The translations under genes and the position numbers were made by a program. A stretch of 64,000 bases of DNA, taken from Oceanobacillus arenosus. Lineage in GTDB: Bacteria; Bacillota; Bacilli; Bacillales; Amphibacillaceae. This document shows positions 57,800 through 64,000 of this stretch, piece by piece. The notes beneath the pieces are model-generated. The model was not told the origin of the DNA, searched no databases, and worked only from the letters and a program-made list of their open reading frames with translations. Positions within the stretch are counted from its first letter, which is position 1. Each line of letters starts with the position of its first letter. The stretch covers positions 1 to 64,000 of the forward strand of contig NZ_PIOC01000024.1 in assembly GCF_003369575.1 (NCBI RefSeq). The letters run 5' to 3'.

Positions 57800-57914
57800 T
57801 ATTTAGCGGATGAAGGTATTTAGTGCGGACGAATTTCGTATAGTGATACAAATGAATCGATATGATTAGTGTTCTATCAACACCTTTACGGTTTATATAA
57901 GGGGGAGATTGACA

Positions 57915-58802
57915 ATGAAAGACGGAGAAATGGAAACAAAATTAGTTATTATAACAGGAATGTCAGGTGCAGGAAAGACGGTTGCAGTGCAAAGCTTTGA
58001 AGATCTAGGCTATTATTGTGTAGATAACTTACCCCCTACATTGCTACCAAAATTTTTAGATTTGATGCGTGATTCCTCGAACGCAATTCGAAAAGTAGCG
58101 CTCGTAATGGATTTACGTGGACGTGAATTCTTTGATTCCTTATTTGATGCATTAGATACTGTTGGAAAAGAGGAATGGCTAGAGGAGCATATACTATTCC
58201 TGGATGCAAAGGATGAAAAGTTAGTTAGTCGCTATAAGGAAACGAGACGCGCACATCCATTAGCAATTGGCGGACTTCCACTTAACGGTATTCATCAAGA
58301 ACGCGAAATTCTCGACCAATTACGGGGAAGAGCACAACGTATTATTGATACAACCAATTTGAAGCCTCGTGAATTACGAGAAAAAATTGTAAAAATATAT
58401 TCGGAAGATAAACAGGAAATCTTCTCCGTACACTTGGTCTCCTTTGGATTTAAATATGGAATTCCAATCGATGCTGATCTTGTATTTGATGTAAGATTCC
58501 TTCCTAACCCACATTATGTAGCCCATTTACAGCCGCTAACAGGATTAAATCAGGACGTTGCTTCATATGTCTTCAAATGGTCCGACACACAAATATTTAA
58601 TGATAAGGTGCTTGATTTATTGCAGTTCATGCTTCCACAGTATAAGAAAGAGGGAAAATCGCAGCTTGTTATTGGTATTGGTTGTACAGGTGGGCAACAT
58701 CGTTCCGTTGCGTTAGCAGAGCACTTTGCGAATGAACTCTCGACGAATTACATCACACATGTTACACATCGGGATATTGATAAGAGAAAGGGAAATTCAT
58801 GA
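57915..58802 (+). CDS. rapZ: RapZ/YvcJ, RNase adapter-like nucleotide-binding protein
   Basis: 295 residues from ATG 57915 (GGGGGAGA 8 bases upstream). Walker [15 protein letters not shown], then CVDNLPP; C-terminal [10 protein letters not shown]. In B. subtilis YvcJ is a GTP/ATP-binding protein tied to competence; in E. coli RapZ controls GlmS RNA. Overlaps yvcK. Confidence 0.94.
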   Translation: MKDGEMETKLVIITGMSGAGKTVAVQSFEDLGYYCVDNLPPTLLPKFLDLMRDSSNAIRKVALVMDLRGREFFDSLFDALDTVGKEEWLEEHILFLDAKDEKLVSRYKETRRAHPLAIGGLPLNGIHQEREILDQLRGRAQRIIDTTNLKPRELREKIVKIYSEDKQEIFSVHLVSFGFKYGIPIDADLVFDVRFLPNPHYVAHLQPLTGLNQDVASYVFKWSDTQIFNDKVLDLLQFMLPQYKKEGKSQLVIGIGCTGGQHRSVALAEHFANELSTNYITHVTHRDIDKRKGNS

Positions 58803-59764
58803 TGACAAATGGGAAACACCCAAGAATTGTTGTAATGGGTGGTGGGACTGGAATGCCAGTTCTATTACGCGGACTAAAGAATTTACCAATTGATTTAACA
58901 GCACTCGTTACCGTTGCAGATGATGGCGGCAGCTCAGGCCGATTACGGAGTGAAATGGCAATTCCTGCACCAGGAGATATTCGTAATGTAATTGCCGCAC
59001 TATCTGATGTAGAACCGATGCTTTTAGAGTTATTCCAGCATCGATTTTCTGTCGGAAATGGACTGTCCGGCCATTCCATGGGAAATTTACTATTAGCCGC
59101 CATGACGTCGATTACTGGTGACTTTTTTACCGGGATAAAGGAAATTTCCCGGGTATTAAATGTAAAAGGTGAAATTTATCCAATATCAAATCAAAATATG
59201 ACTTTAAATGCAAGGTTTACGGATGGAACCACCATTTCTGGTGAATCCAATATTCCACTTGCAGGGAAGCGGATTGAGCGTGTATATTTAAGTCCTGAAC
59301 CTGTTAAACCACTGCCAAATGCAATCCATGCAATTCAAAAAGCTGATTTAGTCGTTATTTCACCTGGAAGCTTATATACGAGTATTATGCCGAATCTGAT
59401 CATCCCGAAAATCGACATTGCGTTGAAAGAAACAAAGGCAAAGGTTGTTTATGTGTGTAATGTGATGACACAGGCAGGTGAAACAACCGGTTATAAAGCA
59501 TCGGATCATGTTCAAGCAATTACGGATCATATTGGTTCTGGCTGTCTAGATGCCGTTGTTGTTCATAATGAACCAATTAAAAAGGCAGTACGTGACATCT
59601 ATGCAGAAGAAAACGCCGAGCCAGTTGTATATGATACATTGAAATTATTAAATATGGGATTAGAAATAATTGAAGGGGACATTATTAGTTATTCTAATTC
59701 AACAGTACGACATGATAATAATAAAATTGCAACATTACTTTACTCCATTTTAGAGCAAAAGTAA
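58799..59764 (+). CDS. yvcK: YvcK/MgfK, gluconeogenesis factor
   Basis: 321 residues. CofD-like fold: [28 protein letters not shown] and [17 protein letters not shown]. Needed for growth on gluconeogenic carbon and for cell shape; binds UDP-sugars. Starts inside the rapZ stop (ATGATG). Confidence 0.95.
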   Translation: MMTNGKHPRIVVMGGGTGMPVLLRGLKNLPIDLTALVTVADDGGSSGRLRSEMAIPAPGDIRNVIAALSDVEPMLLELFQHRFSVGNGLSGHSMGNLLLAAMTSITGDFFTGIKEISRVLNVKGEIYPISNQNMTLNARFTDGTTISGESNIPLAGKRIERVYLSPEPVKPLPNAIHAIQKADLVVISPGSLYTSIMPNLIIPKIDIALKETKAKVVYVCNVMTQAGETTGYKASDHVQAITDHIGSGCLDAVVVHNEPIKKAVRDIYAEENAEPVVYDTLKLLNMGLEIIEGDIISYSNSTVRHDNNKIATLLYSILEQK

Positions 59765-59801
59765 TCGTTACGGTAAATAATGGTAAAGGAGGAGAAAGAA
59801 G

Positions 59802-60752
59802 ATGTCCTTTGCTTCAGAAATAAAGAAGGAATTAACAGCAATTGAGTTTGATGATTGTTGTTTACATGCAGAGCTCGCAGCCTTAATTAGGATGAACGGT
59901 GCAATCTCGTTTTCCAGTAGGAATTACACGCTTGATGTGCAAACGGAAAATGCTGCAATCGCAAGACGTATCTATACATTGATCAAGAAAAGTTACGAAT
60001 TTCCAGTTGAACTTCTTGTCCGAAAGAAAATGAAGTTGAAGAAGAACAATATATATATTGTTCGATTAAAAGAAAAGGTACGTGACTTTTTAACAGAATT
60101 GGATATTATTGAAGATTCCTATACAGTAATTCGAACTATTTCGGATAAAGTTCTTTCTAAAACCTGTTGTAAAAGAGCCTATTTACGTGGTGCATTTCTT
60201 GCAGGTGGATCGGTTAATAATCCTGAAACATCCTCGTATCATTTAGAAATATCTAATTTCTATCAGGAGCATAATGATGCTTTATGTAAATTATTAAATT
60301 CATTTGGCCTTCGTGCGCGCACATTGGAGCGGAAAAGTGGTTATATTGTTTACATAAAAGAGGCCGAGAAAATTACGGACTTTTTAAGTATCATTGGTGC
60401 AAATAATGCGTTATTTAAGTTTGAGGATGTCCGAATTGTTCGTGATATGCGGAATTCCGTTAATCGTCTTGTAAACTGTGAGACAGCGAACTTAAATAAG
60501 ACCATCGGCGCAGCATTCCGACAAATTGAAAACATTAAACTGATTGAAAATACGGTAGGGCTTGATCAACTTCCAGAGAAATTACAGGAAATTGCAAGAC
60601 TTCGTGTGGAACATCAAGAAGTATCATTAAAAGAATTAGGGGAATTGGTTTCGAGTGGAAAAATCTCGAAGTCTGGTGTGAATCACAGACTAAAGAAAAT
60701 CGATGACTTTGCAGCGAAGTTAAAGCAAGGTGAAGTATTACAAGGAAGTTAA
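59802..60752 (+). CDS. whiA: WhiA, DNA-binding protein
   Basis: 316 residues. N-terminal degenerate LAGLIDADG homing-fold ([18 protein letters not shown]) and C-terminal HTH ([26 protein letters not shown] split around the turn). Affects division and chromosome segregation in Bacillus. GGAGGAG ribosome site. Confidence 0.95.
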   Translation: MSFASEIKKELTAIEFDDCCLHAELAALIRMNGAISFSSRNYTLDVQTENAAIARRIYTLIKKSYEFPVELLVRKKMKLKKNNIYIVRLKEKVRDFLTELDIIEDSYTVIRTISDKVLSKTCCKRAYLRGAFLAGGSVNNPETSSYHLEISNFYQEHNDALCKLLNSFGLRARTLERKSGYIVYIKEAEKITDFLSIIGANNALFKFEDVRIVRDMRNSVNRLVNCETANLNKTIGAAFRQIENIKLIENTVGLDQLPEKLQEIARLRVEHQEVSLKELGELVSSGKISKSGVNHRLKKIDDFAAKLKQGEVLQGS

Positions 60753-60905
60753 TTCTACCTAATTCGTTGGAATAATTTTCTTTATGTTGAATACATGATA
60801 TAATACGGATTAAATATAAGGTTTATGATGACTAACATTGCCACCGTGCTTTGTTAGTTGGTTATTAAATGGAAATGATAGCGTTTTCTTAAAAGCTGGA
60901 GGAGG

Positions 60906-61166
60906 ATGAGGAAATTGATTGAAAGATTAGTCACGATTGAATTAGTGGAAGGATTGCAAGCTAGACCAGCAGCACAGTTTGTTCAAGAGGCGAATCGCTA
61001 TGCGGCACATCTGTTTCTAGAAAAAGAGGGAAAAAAAGTAAATGCCAAAAGTATCATGGGATTAATGAGCTTAGCAATTGGTAAAGGCGAGAGAGTAATG
61101 TTGATCGCGGATGGGGCCGACGAAGAAATAGCATTAAATCATTTGAGTTCATTAGTATCTAAATAA
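60906..61166 (+). CDS. crh: Crh, catabolite repression HPr-like protein
   Basis: 86 residues. HPr fold with Gln in place of the active His (EGLQARPAAQF) and the regulatory Ser in KSIMGLMSL. It cannot carry PTS phosphate but is phosphorylated on Ser46 by HprK and then acts with CcpA. ATG 60906 overlaps GGAGGAGG; TTG 60915 is an alternative start better spaced. Confidence 0.94.
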   Translation: MRKLIERLVTIELVEGLQARPAAQFVQEANRYAAHLFLEKEGKKVNAKSIMGLMSLAIGKGERVMLIADGADEEIALNHLSSLVSK

Positions 61167-61184
61167 ATGGTCTTGATAACTATA

Positions 61185-61220
61185 AAAAATCCCTTTCATT
61201 TATAAATGAAAGGGATTTTT
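61185..61220. terminator. Bidirectional terminator crh/clpP
   Basis: AAAAATCCCTTTCATTT and its full complement form a near-perfect stem with A and T tails on both sides. Confidence 0.9.
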
Positions 61221-61227
61221 ACAAAGA

Positions 61228-61821
61228 TTATTTAGCATCTTCTTTACGTTCTAAGATTTTGTCAATTAAACCATATTCAACAGAACGTTGTGCTGTCATG
61301 AAGTTATCACGTTCAGTATCGCGTTCAATTACTTCTAATGGCTGACCAGTTTTTTCTGACATAATTTCATTCATGCGTTTTTTGATTTCGATAATACGTT
61401 TTGCATGGATTTCAATGTCTGTTGCCTGTCCTTGTGTTCCACCTAATGGTTGGTGAATCATGATTTCACTGTTTGGTAATGCAAATCGTTTTCCTTTTTC
61501 GCCAGCAGTTAGAAGGAATGCACCCATTGATGCTGCCATACCGATACAAATGGTAGAAACATCAGATTTGATGAAGTTCATCGTATCGAAAATCGCCATT
61601 CCAGATGTGATGGAACCACCTGGTGAGTTGATATACAATGAAATATCCTTACCTGGATCTTCTGCTTCAAGGAAAAGTAATTGTGCGACAATAGAGTTTG
61701 CAACGTTATCGTCAATTGCACTTCCTAGTAAAATAATACGGTCTTTAAGTAAGCGTGAGTAAATGTCATATGCACGTTCGCCACGATTGGTTTGTTCGAT
61801 AACTGTAGGTACTAAATTCAT
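61228..61821 (-). CDS. clpP: ClpP, ATP-dependent protease subunit
   Basis: 197 residues from ATG 61821 (AAGGAGG upstream; 11 more codons open without need). Catalytic Ser in GMAASMGAF, His in MIHQPLGG. Forms the 14-mer with ClpX/ClpC. CtsR box upstream. Confidence 0.96.
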   Translation of the reverse strand: MNLVPTVIEQTNRGERAYDIYSRLLKDRIILLGSAIDDNVANSIVAQLLFLEAEDPGKDISLYINSPGGSITSGMAIFDTMNFIKSDVSTICIGMAASMGAFLLTAGEKGKRFALPNSEIMIHQPLGGTQGQATDIEIHAKRIIEIKKRMNEIMSEKTGQPLEVIERDTERDNFMTAQRSVEYGLIDKILERKEDAK

Positions 61822-61893
61822 TTGTAAATCCTCCTTATATAAAACAAGTTTCATCCAACTAACTTAATGGATCTAATTTTATAATAGCTCAAA

Positions 61894-61910
61894 GGTCAAT
61901 GAAGGTCAAA
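61894..61910 (-). promoter_or_regulatory. CtsR box of clpP
   Basis: GGTCAAT-GAA-GGTCAAA, one base from the CtsR heptad repeat (RGTCAAA-N3-RGTCAAA), about 75 bases before the clpP start, next to an AT-rich -10 region on the minus strand. Confidence 0.85.
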
Positions 61911-62003
61911 CATAAACCTTCGATAATATAAAAAAATATCTTCTACATGATACCCTTATTTTTGGCGAATAAACGTCATAACAAAAAAAGGTTAAGAAAA
62001 CAC

Positions 62004-62032
62004 TTGTAACTATAAGGAAACAACGGTATAAT
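62004..62032 (+). promoter_or_regulatory. tRNA-Arg promoter
   Basis: TTGTAA (62004-62009), 17 bases, TATAAT (62027-62032), about 30 bases before the tRNA. Confidence 0.75.
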
Positions 62033-62062
62033 AGCATATGTGTCAATTTCAAACATCTACAT

Positions 62063-62138
62063 GCGCCCATAGCTCAGCTGGATAGAGCACTGGTTTCCGG
62101 TACCAGGTTTGTCGGGGGTTCAAATCCCTCTGGGCGCG
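62063..62138 (+). tRNA. tRNA-Arg (anticodon CCG)
   Basis: Acceptor GCGCCCA/TGGGCGC with G discriminator, D loop AGCTGGAT, anticodon stem CTGGT/ACCAG with loop TTCCGGT (anticodon CCG, reads CGG), T loop GGTTCAAAT. CCA not encoded. Confidence 0.95.
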
Positions 62139-62154
62139 TCAATGTAAATTAAAT

Positions 62155-62193
62155 GAGACAAGGGTTAGAAGGTTATTCTATCCTTGTCTTTTT
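62155..62193 (+). terminator. Terminator after tRNA-Arg
   Basis: AGACAAGG pairs with CCTTGTCT, followed by T run. Confidence 0.75.
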
Positions 62194-62238
62194 TCTGCTC
62201 ACAAAGGAGAATTACTATCATTCTTCTATATGCCTACT

Positions 62239-62283
62239 AAAAAACAAACAGGACTTCATTGTGGGTTCTGTTTGTTTTTTTAA
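62239..62283. terminator. Hairpin downstream of aroK
   Basis: AAAAAACAAACAG and CTGTTTGTTTTTT, 13-bp stem with A/T tails usable from both sides. Confidence 0.75.
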
Positions 62284-62315
62284 TAGGCTCATATTTTGTT
62301 TGTTACTATTTGATA

Positions 62316-62870
62316 TCAACCGGCATTCGGCTCATATATATCCCATGCCGTTTTCAACGATTCGACAATGTAATCAGCGACTTCCTCAACGACTAAATTA
62401 TCTGTAATGACCCGGGAATGATGCTCTGAGTAAATCGGTTGGCGTTCATTGAATAGTTCCTCAATTTGGTCCATATTCTTACCTTGCAGTACGGGACGAC
62501 TATCGATAAGCAGGCTAATTCGATCCTTCCAATTTTCCCAAGACATATCAAGGAAGAAAACGATGCATTCTGATAAACAAACGTCTCTAATTTCTTCCTG
62601 AAGAAACGCACCACCACCAACGGAGATGATTTTTAGTTTTTGTTTACAGGATTGGATAATCATATTTTTCTCTGTTTCGCGGAAAATTTTTTCACCGTAT
62701 TGTTTAAAAATATCAGAGGTTGGCATGTTGAACTTCTTTTCAATCTCTTCATCAATATCAATAAAGTCTCTATATAAATTCTTTGCTACAACTTTACCAA
62801 TGGTAGTTTTACCAACGCCCATAAAACCTATCATTACAATGCTTTTTTCTCGTAGTGAAACATCGTTCAT
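62316..62870 (-). CDS. aroK: Shikimate kinase
   Basis: 184 residues. Walker A GFMGVGKTTIG, FIDIDEEIE (shikimate Asp), FRETEK Arg, ISVGGGAF and lid Arg in SRPVL. Adds phosphate at the 3-OH of shikimate in aromatic amino acid synthesis. Start ATG 62870 with a GGGAAGAG ribosome site. Stands alone. Confidence 0.92.
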   Translation of the reverse strand: MNDVSLREKSIVMIGFMGVGKTTIGKVVAKNLYRDFIDIDEEIEKKFNMPTSDIFKQYGEKIFRETEKNMIIQSCKQKLKIISVGGGAFLQEEIRDVCLSECIVFFLDMSWENWKDRISLLIDSRPVLQGKNMDQIEELFNERQPIYSEHHSRVITDNLVVEEVADYIVESLKTAWDIYEPNAG

Positions 62871-62956
62871 GCTCTTCCCCCTAATTAATTTAATTCTCTA
62901 AAATTAGTATAAGCCAAATACCTGTGTTTTGCACGGAGGTTCATTAAGTATCATGA

Positions 62957-63706
62957 TTATTCCGTTACAGTGATTTCAAATTCCTGATGCTCATGTAATC
63001 CGTCTTCGTTTTCCACATGAATCACTATTTGATAGTTACTTGCTTCTGGAAATGCAAAATCTCTGGAGTATTCTCCAGCAGTTGCTTCACCCGCATCTAT
63101 CCATTCGTGCTTGTCCGGTGTTTCTTCATTCCAAATCTCAAATCGTACATTTGCTTTTTCTAAAGGATGGTTGTCTAGTTGTACATGTACTTGTAGTGAT
63201 GTATTTTCACCAACTGTCACTAATTCTGGTTTCATAAAGTGCATTGCGAAACCATCTGCGTGTTCAGCATGTTCATGATTCTGTCCGTCGTCGTGATTAT
63301 GACTTACGCCACTGCCAATTATTATCGATTTTTTCGGCATTGTATGCATATCTTTTGCCGACACATGTGCATACATTTCATAAGTAGCCTCATGGTCAAA
63401 GGTGGTTTCTATTGAATAAGTACCGTCATCATTATTTGTTGCTTCAATCTTAGTACTTTCATCCTCCATCCCTTGCTCCCATATTTCGAATGTCACATCA
63501 TCTGCATCTACAACAGATTCTTCACCATGCGTAACAGTTGCTACAAGTTTTACTACTTTATCTACTTCAGCAGTTTCTAGAACTGAAAATTCTACCTCAA
63601 GTGGAACAAGTTCTGTTGATCCAGCATCGGTATTCTCATTTTTTGCGTCACACGCTGCTAAAATCGTAATGGTTAACAGGATAAAAATAATACGGCTTTT
63701 TCTCAT
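62957..63706 (-). CDS. FixH/YtkA-like lipoprotein with His-rich linker
   Basis: 249 residues. Lipobox ILAAC near residue 19. Two related Ig-like FixH/YtkA domains (about 32-130, ADDVTFEIWEQG; about 155-249, ANVRFEIWNEE) joined by the linker HNHDDGQNHEHAEHADG. The His cluster suggests binding of copper or another metal outside the cell; substrate not known. Own promoter region upstream. Confidence 0.8.
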   Translation of the reverse strand: MRKSRIIFILLTITILAACDAKNENTDAGSTELVPLEVEFSVLETAEVDKVVKLVATVTHGEESVVDADDVTFEIWEQGMEDESTKIEATNNDDGTYSIETTFDHEATYEMYAHVSAKDMHTMPKKSIIIGSGVSHNHDDGQNHEHAEHADGFAMHFMKPELVTVGENTSLQVHVQLDNHPLEKANVRFEIWNEETPDKHEWIDAGEATAGEYSRDFAFPEASNYQIVIHVENEDGLHEHQEFEITVTE

Positions 63707-63860
63707 GACAATATCCCCCTTAGTTATCTTTCAATAAATTATGTATGTAATATAATTAGTATATCAAACATCATTCCTTCTATGGTACTGTCAAACGAGT
63801 GAAATTTGAATGCTTCGTGAAGGCAAATGAACTGAAAAGTTAGTATTGGGTAGCGACAAC

Positions 63861-63890
63861 TTGTATAAAGTAAGATACTTTTGATAAAAT
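63861..63890 (+). promoter_or_regulatory. Promoter of the last gene
   Basis: TTGTAT (63861-63866), 18 bases, TAAAAT (63885-63890), about 38 bases before the ATG. Confidence 0.55.
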
Positions 63891-63927
63891 GAAATTATAC
63901 AATTATTTAAAGATGGGAAGGGATTAA

Positions 63928-64000
63928 ATGAAACTCGTAAGCTTTCAACAAAAGGACCGTTTACATACATACCGAATTGGTGTTCTAGAGGGAGATAAAG
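63928..64000 (+). CDS. Fumarylacetoacetate hydrolase family protein, N-terminal part
   Basis: Only 24 residues visible (MKLVSFQQKD...YRIGVLEGDK), with GAAGGGA 5-6 bases upstream. The KLVSF...RIGVLEGD opening is common in FAH-family hydrolases/isomerases of Bacillaceae. The rest is outside the window, so this is a tentative call. Confidence 0.55.
   Translation, partial: MKLVSFQQKDRLHTYRIGVLEGDK

Noticed and set aside
62063-62138. tRNA-Arg as a phage or island attachment site
   Set aside because: No integrase or foreign genes follow; aroK and a normal lipoprotein gene come next.
62153-62407. 84-codon frame after the tRNA
   Set aside because: Overlaps a terminator hairpin and the end of aroK; no ribosome site.

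Overview
The window is a low-GC Firmicutes chromosome segment from a Bacillaceae bacterium, most like the Oceanobacillus/Virgibacillus group. Gene order follows the Bacillus subtilis comF - flagellar hook - secA - prfB - ftsEX - ctpB - minJ - uvrBA - hprK-lgt - trxB - rapZ-yvcK-whiA-crh - clpP block almost gene for gene. Strong GGAGG ribosome sites, GTG/TTG starts and LexA, CtsR and cre boxes of Bacillus type agree with this. The genus is inference.

1 to about 11,342: right part of a prophage. The plus strand carries the end of a distal-tail-like protein, a tail-tip protein with a His-rich needle-like end, a lipoprotein with its own promoter, a hypothetical protein, a holin and a GH73-LysM endolysin. 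After a two-way terminator come accessory genes: two small minus-strand proteins, a divergent LexA-controlled uvrX / WYL-like-yolD cassette, and a minus-strand module of a HerA/VirB4-type ATPase with two small membrane proteins, a small RHH-like protein and an XRE regulator. The right end lies in comFA: host sequence resumes exactly at the ComFA Walker A motif, so the prophage splits this DNA-uptake helicase gene. The integrase and the comFA 5' half must lie left of the window.

11,340 to 22,300: comFA 3' half, comFC, then yvyF-flgM-flgN-flgK-flgL-yviE-fliW-csrA, flaG-fliD-fliS-fliT and hpf. comFB is absent between comFA and comFC. The flagellin gene hag, usually between csrA and flaG, is absent from its usual place.

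22,500 to 36,000: a 54-codon small gene, secA, prfB (with programmed +1 frameshift), cccB, ftsE-ftsX followed by an M23 hydrolase with a CwlO/PcsB-like coiled coil, ctpB, minJ, a HAD phosphatase and an S66 carboxypeptidase.

36,500 to 48,250: uvrB-uvrA (LexA box), nadE, yojF-bshB2 (bacillithiol), then hprK-lgt-yvoD-ppaX-yvoF-glpP.

48,250 to 55,300: glycerol regulon. glpF-glpK and glpD each have a leader with a shared motif and a terminator hairpin, as expected for antitermination by GlpP; the glpF promoter overlaps a cre site. dhaKLM lies between glpK and glpD.

55,300 to 64,000: TPR protein, trxB, rapZ-yvcK-whiA-crh, convergent clpP (CtsR box), tRNA-Arg(CCG), aroK, a FixH/YtkA-like lipoprotein and the start of a likely fumarylacetoacetate hydrolase-family gene. 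Long intergenic gaps hold several dispersed, hairpin-forming repeat families (called A to D here) and one 21-bp tandem repeat.
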